NCBI GenBank assembly: GCA_905200945.1
Contig: CAJKMG010000006.1
Coordinates: 1 to 64,000, forward strand
Source of the DNA: an uncultured Akkermansia sp.
GTDB lineage: Bacteria; Verrucomicrobiota; Verrucomicrobiia; Verrucomicrobiales; Akkermansiaceae
Reading direction: 5' to 3'
Length of the DNA: 64,000 bases
Part shown: one piece after another, positions 33,303 through 40,941 of the stretch
Layout of the letters: every line of letters starts with the position of its first letter
How positions within the stretch are numbered: the first letter of the stretch is position 1
Notes under the pieces: generated by a model
Told to the model about the DNA's origin: nothing
The model's input: the letters and a program-made list of their open reading frames with translations, nothing else
Databases searched by the model: none
Translations under genes and position numbers: made by a program

Positions 33303-34484
33303 ATGGCTGCAACTCTTGATATGCCCTCTTTGGGCAAGTTCTACCGCCGCCAGCTTCTGGAAGACGTTCTGCCGTTCTGGTTCCCCCGCGCCTACGACGA
33401 AAAAAACGGTGGTCTTTACCACTGCTTTGACGCAGACGGCACGCTGGTGGACTCCGACAAATCCGTCTGGGCCCAGGGCCGCATGGCATGGATGCTGCTG
33501 ACAATGTACAACAGCATCGAAAAGAATACGGACTGGCTCAAATGGGCGGAAAGCGCCTTGGAATTCCTGAAAACCAAGTGCGTTGACCCGGCGGACGGCC
33601 GCATGTTCTTTCATGTGGCTGCCGACGGCACCCCCATCCGCAAACGCCGCTACGCCTACAGCGAATCTTTCGCCGCCATCGCCTTTGCAGCGCACGCCAG
33701 GGCGACCGGCAGCCGGGATTCTGCCCGTGAAGCCCGCCACTGGTTCGACATCTTCACGGACAACTGCTTCACTCCCGGCAAAATGGTTCCCAAATTCACC
33801 GGGGAACGTCCTACGACCGGTCTGGGCACCCGCATGATTACCCTGAACACAGCTCAGGAAATGCGCAAGTACCTGGGAGATGACGACGGCTTCTATACCG
33901 GCTGGACAGACCGCTGCATCAACGACCTCCGCACCCTATTCATGAAACCTGACATCCAGGCAGTCATGGAAGTGGTGGGAACGGACGGCTCCATCATCGA
34001 CCACTTCGACGAACGCACCCTGAACCCCGGCCATACTACGGAGGGTGGGTGGTTCGTGCTGGAAGAAGCCCGCCATCGCGGCAATGACCCCGAACTCATC
34101 AAGGTGGGCTGCGACATGATCGACTGGGCATTCGCCCGCGGCTGGGACAAGGAAAACGGCGGCATGCTGTACTACACGGACGTGTACAACAAGCCCGTTC
34201 AGGAATACTGGCACAACATGAAGTTCTGGTGGCCGCATGATGAAGCGCTCATCGCCATGACGCTCGCCTACAAGCTCACAGGGGAAGAACGCTATGCCAT
34301 CCGTCACGACATGGTGCGCAACTGGGCTTTCTCCCACTTCCAGGACGTTCAGCATGGCGACTGGTTCGGCTATCTGAACAAGGACGGTTCCAGGGCCAAC
34401 ACCCTCAAGGGAAGCCTCTGGAAATCCTTCTTCCACCATCCCCGCGCCATGTGGTGCTGCGCCCACTACTGCGGCGCCATTTAA
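33303..34484 (+). CDS. N-acylglucosamine 2-epimerase (AGE family)
   Basis: This enzyme interconverts N-acetylmannosamine and N-acetylglucosamine, the step after NanA in sialic-acid catabolism. The 393-residue protein has the (alpha/alpha)6-barrel AGE pattern: FWFPRAYDEKNGGLYHCFDADG at the start, WAQGRMAWML, RRYAYSESFAAIAFA, and NPGHTTEGGWFVLEEA with the conserved His. WWPHDEALIAMTLAY and a late HPRAMWCC complete it. This route avoids the phosphorylated NanK/NanE pathway or runs parallel to it. It is cotranscribed with nanA and followed by two terminators. Confidence 0.92.
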   Translation: MAATLDMPSLGKFYRRQLLEDVLPFWFPRAYDEKNGGLYHCFDADGTLVDSDKSVWAQGRMAWMLLTMYNSIEKNTDWLKWAESALEFLKTKCVDPADGRMFFHVAADGTPIRKRRYAYSESFAAIAFAAHARATGSRDSAREARHWFDIFTDNCFTPGKMVPKFTGERPTTGLGTRMITLNTAQEMRKYLGDDDGFYTGWTDRCINDLRTLFMKPDIQAVMEVVGTDGSIIDHFDERTLNPGHTTEGGWFVLEEARHRGNDPELIKVGCDMIDWAFARGWDKENGGMLYYTDVYNKPVQEYWHNMKFWWPHDEALIAMTLAYKLTGEERYAIRHDMVRNWAFSHFQDVQHGDWFGYLNKDGSRANTLKGSLWKSFFHHPRAMWCCAHYCGAI

Positions 34485-34510
34485 GAAGGCGTCAGGCTTT
34501 TTCCCGTCAG

Positions 34511-34546
34511 GCGGTCATTCCATATCCATGGAACGGCCGCTTTTTT
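34511..34546 (+). terminator. First terminator after the sialic-acid genes
   Basis: A 13-bp stem (34511-34523 with 34528-34540, one wobble and one mismatch) encloses the loop ATCC and is followed by TTTTTT at 34541-34546. It lies 26 bp after the epimerase stop. Confidence 0.85.
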
Positions 34547-34576
34547 ATGCCCTCAATACCAAAATTCAGAGGGTTC

Positions 34577-34602
34577 CGGATAAAACAATTTATCCGTTTT
34601 TC
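34577..34602 (+). terminator. Second terminator after the sialic-acid genes
   Basis: A perfect 8-bp stem CGGATAAA/TTTATCCG has the loop ACAA and a T-run immediately downstream. It is in tandem with the preceding terminator and prevents reading into the convergent pabC. Confidence 0.75.
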
Positions 34603-34607
34603 CACCC

Positions 34608-35222
34608 TCAACACAGGATAATATCCTCCGTCCGCACCACCACATCGCCGGGATCCAGCATGGCATTAATCAGGGAACAGAAGCGGAATTTGCCTATATC
34701 TTCCGCTCTTACGGAACATTCCTGAATGTCTCCGCGGGACAGCAGGAAGGCGCGCTTGGTTCCCGGGAGCAGGAAAGTTTCCGGAGTAATCCAGGAGGCC
34801 CCGTCCCCGAACACCACGTTGCTGTACCGCGTATCCGTCACCATCCCGTTCTGGAGAATCAGCGCTTCTTCGTCACAGCCCAAGGCCGCCCCTGCCGCCA
34901 GAAGCCCTGTCCGATCCTCCCACTTGCATGAGTAATCCAGCCCGGGCATTTCCACACACGTCAGCGTCTGCACCTGCCGGGGACGGTAGGGCTCAAAGGA
35001 GGTACGGCGCACCCTTCCCCGCGTATCATACGTGATATGGCATTTGTAAACTCCACGGCTCTCCGGACCGGGACAGGCCGAAAGAACGGAAGCCAGATCG
35101 GGAACGGGAGCTCCGTCCGAACCATGAACGCCGATGGCGGCCTCCACCCTCCGCTGGTGCCAGGGAAGCAGGCAGGGAGCGCCATTCTCCCATTTGACGG
35201 TTTCAAAAATCAAACGGCACAT
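34608..35222 (-). CDS. pabC: Aminodeoxychorismate lyase-like class IV aminotransferase
   Basis: This PLP enzyme should release pyruvate from 4-amino-4-deoxychorismate to give p-aminobenzoate for folate. The 204-residue protein is short for class IV. The likely PLP lysine is Lys60 in VYKCHITYD. ALILQNGMVTDTRYSNVVF is the family's 'E.sr.NlF' block, and LPGTKRAFLL corresponds to the 'L.Gi.R..ll' segment. ATG 35222 lies inside the 3' end of pabB (20-bp overlap), so translation is coupled. Class IV enzymes are hard to separate by sequence, but the position after pabB favours PabC. Confidence 0.85.
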   Translation of the reverse strand: MCRLIFETVKWENGAPCLLPWHQRRVEAAIGVHGSDGAPVPDLASVLSACPGPESRGVYKCHITYDTRGRVRRTSFEPYRPRQVQTLTCVEMPGLDYSCKWEDRTGLLAAGAALGCDEEALILQNGMVTDTRYSNVVFGDGASWITPETFLLPGTKRAFLLSRGDIQECSVRAEDIGKFRFCSLINAMLDPGDVVVRTEDIILC

Positions 35223-36219
35223 AAACTTTGGCAACAGCTTCCCGGTATTCCTCTTCCATCCGGCTCATGACGGTAATCCCTCCACCGCTCTTGTATACCA
35301 TTCCCCGCTCATCCTCCTCCATGAAGCGGATGGAGACGGCGGAATCCAAATCCCGCCCGTTGAAAAAGCCGAAAATTCCGGTATAAAACCCCCTTTCCAT
35401 ATTCTCCGCTTCCGCGATGGCCCGGCAGGTGGCTTCCTTGGGCGCTCCGGTCACGCTCCCGGCGGGAAGCAGCTTCAGAAGGATTTCCCCCAGGCGGGAA
35501 CGCCAGTTTTCCGGCAGCAGCCCTGAAATTTCGGAACTGCATTGAAGAATAGAGCCTTTGGACGTTTCTACCGGGCTGATATAGCGGTAGCGTTTTACCT
35601 TCACGCCGGTTGCCACCATGGAAAGATCATTGCGCATCAGGTCCACAATGGTGGCGGATTCCCTATTCTCCTTTTCATCCGTTTCCAGCCAGCGGCGCGC
35701 TTCCTGCGTAGCGGACGGCGCCGTTCCCTTCATGGGAAACGTGGAAATGGAGCGCCCGCGCACCGTGACAAACGGTTCCGGAGAAAAGCAGACGCAGCCG
35801 CGGCCGTGCACTCCGGAAATCCGCGCGTCCGGCCCCAGCAGCATCCGGTAAGGCGCGCGGGCAAACCGGAACAGATGGCGCAGCGTCAGGTTGGTTTTCA
35901 CGGGGGTGGACACGCATAAATTCAGCAGGTAGGAATCCCCCCTCATCAGATGGTTCCGGACGGAGGCGAAGGATGCCGCATACCGGGACATGGGCTGGGG
36001 GGATGGAATGAACCGCAGCCGTTCCGGAAGCGGAGGGCCGCCGTCCTGACTTCCCATCGCGCCCAGCGGCAGGGAAAAAGCAGCCATGCGCTCCCCCTCC
36101 GTTTCCGAAGGTTCAAACAGCAGGTTATGGCCCATATCATGGGAAATGACAAAAAAGAACGGACATTCCGCACGGCCCAGGGCGTTCATGCGGCTGATGG
36201 TCTGTTCCCGTGTGTACAT
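35203..36219 (-). CDS. pabB: Aminodeoxychorismate synthase component I
   Basis: This enzyme converts chorismate plus ammonia into 4-amino-4-deoxychorismate, the first step to p-aminobenzoate. At 338 residues it is a short, chorismate-binding-domain form lacking much of the usual N-terminal region. The PabB-type Lys motif PMKGT is near residue 161, which supports PabB rather than anthranilate synthase. The C-terminal signature is present: LPAGSVTGAPK, FYTGIFGFF, then SGGGITVMS. It lies just 30 bp from the divergent pabA, its glutaminase partner. Confidence 0.9.
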   Translation of the reverse strand: MYTREQTISRMNALGRAECPFFFVISHDMGHNLLFEPSETEGERMAAFSLPLGAMGSQDGGPPLPERLRFIPSPQPMSRYAASFASVRNHLMRGDSYLLNLCVSTPVKTNLTLRHLFRFARAPYRMLLGPDARISGVHGRGCVCFSPEPFVTVRGRSISTFPMKGTAPSATQEARRWLETDEKENRESATIVDLMRNDLSMVATGVKVKRYRYISPVETSKGSILQCSSEISGLLPENWRSRLGEILLKLLPAGSVTGAPKEATCRAIAEAENMERGFYTGIFGFFNGRDLDSAVSIRFMEEDERGMVYKSGGGITVMSRMEEEYREAVAKVYVPFDF

Positions 36220-36249
36220 TGTCGGGAATTACTCTATCATGTGCGCGCC

Positions 36250-36867
36250 ATGAGTCAACCGAACGTCTGGATCATCGACCACCGGGATTCTTTCACCTGG
36301 AATCTTGCAGAACTCGTCAGAAGGACGGGAATGGCCGTTCCGCGCGTGGTTTCCAATGAATCCCCGGAACTGGAACAGGCGGTTCAGGCGGGGGAAAAGC
36401 TTATCCTGTCTCCCGGTCCGGGAACGGTGGAGGATGCCTGCCACCGGGCCACCTTCCGTCTTCTGGACCGCCTGCCCCGCTTTACCCCGGTGCTAGGCGT
36501 ATGCCTGGGGCATCAGATCCTGGGCGTGCGCTTCGGAGCCCGTCTGGAACACCTTTCCCGGCCCCTTCACGGAGCACGGGAATTCATACGCAGGACGGAG
36601 CAGTGTCCCCTTCTGGAAGGATTGCCGGAACAATTTCCTGCAGCACTTTACCATTCCTGGCGCCTTGCCGCTTTTCCCTGGCCGGCTGAGCTGATGGTCA
36701 CGGCGAGGGATTCCGGGAAAAATGTGCAGGCCATCCGCCACAGGCACCTCCCCCTTTACGGCATTCAGTTCCATCCGGAATCCATCCTGACGCCGGACGG
36801 AGAAGCGCTGCTCCGGAACTTCCTGTCCCTTCCGGCAGACAGCCGGGAAAAACGGCGCATCAAATGA
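36250..36867 (+). CDS. pabA: Aminodeoxychorismate/anthranilate synthase glutaminase subunit
   Basis: This class I glutamine amidotransferase supplies ammonia to PabB. The 205-residue protein has the catalytic triad: Cys85 in GVCLGHQ, and His175 and Glu177 in QFHPES. IIDHRDSFTWNLAE at the N-terminus and LSPGPGTVEDA are typical of PabA/TrpG. The start at 36250 follows GTGCGCGCC. Divergent placement against pabB-pabC with only 30 bp between start codons implies overlapping promoters inside the coding ends. Confidence 0.92.
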   Translation: MSQPNVWIIDHRDSFTWNLAELVRRTGMAVPRVVSNESPELEQAVQAGEKLILSPGPGTVEDACHRATFRLLDRLPRFTPVLGVCLGHQILGVRFGARLEHLSRPLHGAREFIRRTEQCPLLEGLPEQFPAALYHSWRLAAFPWPAELMVTARDSGKNVQAIRHRHLPLYGIQFHPESILTPDGEALLRNFLSLPADSREKRRIK

Positions 36868-37015
36868 TTCCATCCCAGCCCCCGGCATCAGGGATGAACG
36901 GGACAAGGCCGGAAAGTGTCTCACTCCCGTGCGGTTCCGGTTCCCATGCCCGGCCGCTTCAGAGATAACGTTTTTCACCTTTATGAATGCACAGGACGAA
37001 CTCAAGATCAGGGAC

Positions 37016-38119
37016 ATGGAAATCCTGTTCCAGCCCTTTCACTCACGCAAGCTCAGCACTCCCACCCGTATCGTCCTTCCGGCCATGACCCGGGGATTTT
37101 CTCCCAACGGGGTTCCCACGGACCAGGTAGCCGCTTATTATAAAAGGCGGGCCGGGCATGAAGTAGGGCTCATCATCACGGAGGGCACTTTCATTGACGA
37201 GCCCAGCGCCTCGCCTTCCTCCAACTATCCCAATTTCTTCGGGGGCGCTTCCCTGCGGGGATGGAAAAAGGTGCTGGAAGCCGTCCACACCACGGATTGC
37301 AAAATAGCCCCGCAACTGTGGCATGTGGGCATGGCCCGGCCCTTCAAGGGAGAAGACCTGCCCAATCCGGAGCTGCCGCCCATCGGGCCTTCCGGAATTG
37401 ACGTAAACACGCTGGAACAGACGGCGGAACCGATGAGCATCGCTAAAATTGAGGAGGTTATCAATGCTTTTGCGAGGGCGGCTGCGGACGCCAAGCGGCT
37501 GGGTTTTGACGGTGTGGAACTGCATGGAGCGCACGGCTACCTGATTGACCAGTTTTTCTGGAAGGAGACCAACAGGCGCACGGACGAATACGGAGGCGAC
37601 CTGACAGGCCGGACCCGTTTTGCCAGCCGCATCATCCATGCCGTCCGCAAGGCAGTGGGCAGCCGGTTCCCCATCATCTTCCGCTTCTCCCAATGGAAAA
37701 CGGGCCATTATGACGCCAAGCTGGCGTATACCCCCATGGAACTGGAAGCTTTTCTGGCTCCGCTGACGGATGCGGGCGTGGATATCTTTGACTGTTCCAC
37801 ACGCCGGTTTTGGGAACCGGAGTTTGAAGGTTCCCGCCTCAACCTAGCCGGGTGGACCAGGAAACTTACCGGAAAGCCCACGATTTCCGTCGGCTCCGTG
37901 GGGCTTAAGGGAGATTTTACGAATGCCTTTGACGGGGGGCCGGAAGCGGAGGCCGCCAGTGTGGAACCTCTGGCGGAACGGCTGAAAGCAGGGGAATTTG
38001 ACCTGATTGCCGTAGGCCGCGCCCTGCTGGCGGATGCGGAATGGGCGGAAAAAATACGCCATGCGCGGGAAAAAGATATCCACCTGTTTACGAAGGAAGA
38101 CCTGAAAACGCTGAAATAA
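37016..38119 (+). CDS. NADH:flavin oxidoreductase, old yellow enzyme family
   Basis: This FMN-containing TIM-barrel oxidoreductase reduces activated alkenes; the natural substrate is unknown. About 367 residues. Family blocks: ILFQPFHSRKLSTPTRIVLPAMTRGFSPNG, QLWHVGMARP, the substrate-binding pair in ELHGAHGYLIDQFFW with NRRTDEYGG, and DLIAVGRALLAD near the end, which binds FMN phosphate. ATG 37016 is preferred because it has an AGGG element 6 bases upstream and begins exactly where the family begins. ATG 36983 is an alternative adding 11 residues. No operon partner is evident. Confidence 0.9.
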   Translation: MEILFQPFHSRKLSTPTRIVLPAMTRGFSPNGVPTDQVAAYYKRRAGHEVGLIITEGTFIDEPSASPSSNYPNFFGGASLRGWKKVLEAVHTTDCKIAPQLWHVGMARPFKGEDLPNPELPPIGPSGIDVNTLEQTAEPMSIAKIEEVINAFARAAADAKRLGFDGVELHGAHGYLIDQFFWKETNRRTDEYGGDLTGRTRFASRIIHAVRKAVGSRFPIIFRFSQWKTGHYDAKLAYTPMELEAFLAPLTDAGVDIFDCSTRRFWEPEFEGSRLNLAGWTRKLTGKPTISVGSVGLKGDFTNAFDGGPEAEAASVEPLAERLKAGEFDLIAVGRALLADAEWAEKIRHAREKDIHLFTKEDLKTLK

Positions 38120-38262
38120 CGGATTTGCCTGACCGCAAGGATGATGGAGGAACTCACTCCGCAAAGCCGGGAGGGAGAAAAACGCCAGGCCGCCCCAAAA
38201 CGGAGGGACCGGCTTCTTCCCCCGTTTCCGCAGCAATCATCATTCCCGAAAAGGAGATTCTT

Positions 38263-38967
38263 TTATTTCTTCCTGACGCGGACAGTCAGGTACAACAGCC
38301 GCAGAAGAGCCAGTGCCGGAATCTGAAGCGTCAGCAAATACCACGGAGCGGACCCGAAATATTCCAGTACGGTTCCTGCCGGGGCATACCGGGTAAAACC
38401 GTAATTCGTATCCAGCCAGATATTCACCGGAATAATAAAAACCAGGTAGGCGTCGCACAAACCCAGCGCCCGCATGTCATCCCACGGCCGCGCACGCCAT
38501 TGCAGGACGGCGGGAAGGTAAAGGGCGGAAATCAATAAAAGCCCGTGCCCGATGAAAAAGGCGAAAAAGGCGGCGGAGGGAAAACCGTCGTGAAGCATGG
38601 GGGTAATCAATCCCTGGACGCTTGCCGTCAGCACGCCGAAATACGCCACGGCGCATGCCCAGGGTGTACGGAACCACAGGGCGATAAAACAGACCAGAGC
38701 CATCAGACTGCAAAAATGCAGCGGAAGCCTGTCCTGCCAGGGCTCCCAATGTTCTCTGACGATGCGGCCGAATGTTTCCATCAGAAAAGTCAGCAGGAAA
38801 AGGCTTCCCAGAACCTTTCCCACAAGCAAACGGCTCTCCATCCGGAGCCGCCGGCATACCCACAGGAGCCCTCCTGCTGCCAGAGCTACGATGCCCAGGG
38901 CAGCCCAGTGCGGCAGGCTCCAACGGACAAACAGGGGCGCAATTTCTCCGGTCATAAAAAAATCCAT
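38263..38967 (-). CDS. TIGR02206/YwaF-family integral membrane protein
   Basis: This 234-residue polytopic protein belongs to the YwaF/TIGR02206 family of unknown function. Conserved features include LPLHFCSLM in the third helix, a GLITPMLHDGFPS loop, the NYGFTRYAPAGT motif and an APWYLL segment before the last helix. It resembles the protein at 56937-57656 in every one of these blocks. The ATG at 38967 overlaps the upstream stop as TGATG. A GTG at 38994 is possible but less likely. It is the third gene of a tight operon with an amidotransferase and a flavin-binding protein. Confidence 0.85.
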   Translation of the reverse strand: MDFFMTGEIAPLFVRWSLPHWAALGIVALAAGGLLWVCRRLRMESRLLVGKVLGSLFLLTFLMETFGRIVREHWEPWQDRLPLHFCSLMALVCFIALWFRTPWACAVAYFGVLTASVQGLITPMLHDGFPSAAFFAFFIGHGLLLISALYLPAVLQWRARPWDDMRALGLCDAYLVFIIPVNIWLDTNYGFTRYAPAGTVLEYFGSAPWYLLTLQIPALALLRLLYLTVRVRKK

Positions 38968-39458
38968 CAACGGGAGGGAGGAGGTTCCGGGCACGCATGA
39001 AGTTTGGCGCTGACAGCCTCCACCTTAAGACGCAGAACACATACGGAACGGACCATGCCGGGGGTAAAATCCGCATCCCTGCCCGTCTGGTGCAGCATGA
39101 TGCGGCGCAAGGCATGCATCTTTTCCTCATCCTCCCGGAGAAATTCGACGACGCCACGCCCCATGACGCAGCCGTAGGCGTAACTGTACCGGCACGGGAC
39201 ATCCCCCTCCAGCAACACATGATCCCCATCCATTTCAAAAGAAACCTCCGGACGGTTTTGCAGGATATCCAGCTTCCTCCCTTCCCTGGCGCAGTGGAAA
39301 AACAGGCTCAGGGAACCATTTTTTTCTTCATATCCGAAGTTGAGGGGAACTACATACACCTCCCTGCCGTCCCACAGTCCCAGGCGGCACACCTTGAACC
39401 GGGCGACCATTTCCATCAAATCCCCGTGCCGGGTCACTTCCCTGTCTTTTCTTCTCAT
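38967..39458 (-). CDS. Pyridoxamine 5'-phosphate oxidase-fold protein (NimA-like)
   Basis: This 163-residue split-barrel flavin-binding protein is of the NimA/PNPOx-like group, some members of which reduce nitroimidazoles while others bind FMN or haem. Family blocks: a starting RRKDREV, VCRLGLWDGREVYVVPLNFGYE, IFFHCA-like LFFHCAREGRKLD, and a middle SYAYGCVMGRG stretch. The start ATG 39458 overlaps the stop of the amidotransferase gene by 4 bp (ATGA), which decides it over a longer frame. The stop overlaps the next gene's ATG, so expression of the three is strictly coupled. Confidence 0.85.
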   Translation of the reverse strand: MRRKDREVTRHGDLMEMVARFKVCRLGLWDGREVYVVPLNFGYEEKNGSLSLFFHCAREGRKLDILQNRPEVSFEMDGDHVLLEGDVPCRYSYAYGCVMGRGVVEFLREDEEKMHALRRIMLHQTGRDADFTPGMVRSVCVLRLKVEAVSAKLHACPEPPPSR

Positions 39459-40171
39459 AAGCCGGCGCCCTCCATCCATTCATTCATGCAAAGGGCGGCA
39501 CGTCCGGCGAGCAGGGAGCCATTCCGTACGGAAGCCGCCCGAAGTCCGCAAATATCCGTTCCCGACTGCATCAATTCACAGGCATGGCCGGTCAGCCACT
39601 CCTCCATCCGGGAAACATCCGCCTCCACATGGAACTGGAGAGCCAGGGCATGCCTCCCTATGCAAAAAGCCTGATGGGGAGTCACCTCCGTGGATGCCAG
39701 CAGGCGCGCTCCGGAAGGGACATCAAACGTATCCCCATGCCAATGCAGGACGGGCACCCCCTCCAGATAACGGAGAGGGGACAAACGCCCGTCCCCCGTC
39801 AGGGATACGGTTCCCCACCCTATTTCCCTGGCCTTTCCGGGATAAACGCGGCTGCCGAGGGCATGGGCCATCATTTGAGCTCCGAGGCATACGCCCAGCA
39901 AAGGCTGCCGACTTTCCAGACGCATGCGGACCAAATCCAGTTCCGTCTTCAAATAGGGATACGATTCCGTATCCCCCACCCCTACGGGACCGCCCAGCAC
40001 CACGCACAGGTCAGCCTCCAGCCATTCCCGGACGGAAGGACAGGGAGCGCCCGCCCGGATGTACCGTATTCGGAAGCCCCTGTCCCTGAAAAGGGGTTCC
40101 AGCGTACCGAGATCTTCAAAAGCCACATGGCGCAGGGCCAGGCAAGTGCGGGATGCAGAACGGCTACTCAT
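39455..40171 (-). CDS. Class I glutamine amidotransferase (GMP synthase-like GATase domain)
   Basis: This stand-alone glutaminase-domain protein has 238 residues. Catalytic Cys95 lies in GVCLGAQ and the His181/Glu183 pair in LQFHVEAD. VVLGGPVGVGD and REIGWGTVSL are typical of the YfeJ/gamma-glutamyl hydrolase-like GATase group rather than of biosynthetic subunits, so it may be a peptidase or hydrolase of gamma-glutamyl compounds. It leads the operon 39455-38263 with 4-bp and 1-bp overlaps to the genes after it. Confidence 0.85.
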   Translation of the reverse strand: MSSRSASRTCLALRHVAFEDLGTLEPLFRDRGFRIRYIRAGAPCPSVREWLEADLCVVLGGPVGVGDTESYPYLKTELDLVRMRLESRQPLLGVCLGAQMMAHALGSRVYPGKAREIGWGTVSLTGDGRLSPLRYLEGVPVLHWHGDTFDVPSGARLLASTEVTPHQAFCIGRHALALQFHVEADVSRMEEWLTGHACELMQSGTDICGLRAASVRNGSLLAGRAALCMNEWMEGAGL

Positions 40172-40270
40172 GGCGACGGAGGATGAACCTCAACAAGGAA
40201 TATAGGAAAAAATCCTCCGGGAAAAGCTTTTTGCCCTCTTCCCTCCGCATTTCCGGAACCAGGATGTCCA

Positions 40271-40765
40271 TCATGAAACGGAAATATCCGCCACATCCGC
40301 AAAAAAGCCCTCCGCCGCACGGCATAAATCCACAGGATTCAATTCAATCTGGCACCCCAGACGTCCGCCGCTCACCACCATCTCCGGCAGGGCTTCCGCG
40401 CTGGCATCAATCACCGTAGGGTATTTCCTTTTCATCCCCAAAGCCGTGCAGCCGCCGCGCACGTACCCCGTCACGGCGGTAATATCCTTCACCGGAAGCA
40501 TGGAAAGAGCCTTCTCTCCCACGGTTCGGGCAGCCTTTTTCAAGGAAAGCTCCGCGCCTATGGGTATCACGAACACGTAATACTGCCGCGGAGCTCCCTC
40601 CGTTACCAGCGTCTTGTACATCTTCTCCTCCGCCAGGTTCAGTGCTTCCGCCGTATGCCGCGCATCCACAAACTCGCGGCATTCATAGGAATAATGCCTG
40701 TACGGGATATGCAGCGCATCCAGCAGGCGCATGGCATTTGTCTTTGCCTCCTTCTTTTTGGACAT
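40271..40765 (-). CDS. ybaK: Cys-tRNA(Pro) deacylase YbaK
   Basis: This trans-editing enzyme hydrolyses Cys-tRNA(Pro) mischarged by prolyl-tRNA synthetase. The start of the 164-residue protein is set at ATG 40765 (MSKKKEAKTNAMRLLD), matching the family's usual N-terminus. Blocks characteristic of YbaK follow: EEKMYKTLV with the conserved Lys, YVFVIPIGAELSLKKAA, and GYVRGGCTALGMKRKYPTVID. C-terminal SGGRLGCQIELNP matches the family end. It is divergent from the membrane/kinase fusion gene across about 175 bp. Confidence 0.9.
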   Translation of the reverse strand: MSKKKEAKTNAMRLLDALHIPYRHYSYECREFVDARHTAEALNLAEEKMYKTLVTEGAPRQYYVFVIPIGAELSLKKAARTVGEKALSMLPVKDITAVTGYVRGGCTALGMKRKYPTVIDASAEALPEMVVSGGRLGCQIELNPVDLCRAAEGFFADVADISVS

Positions 40766-40941
40766 AAACTTGAAAAGGGAACGTCCCGGTAACATAGGAA
40801 AAAAGCCTTCCTTTGACAAGGCCGAGCCCCCCAACGGCCCCTATGAAAAAGTGGAACGGAAACGGGAATTTCTCTGAAAGAGCGGTAAGAACGGCATCGC
40901 CGTTCCCCAAAACAATCCGTTCACGGTGGAGAATTTCAGAA

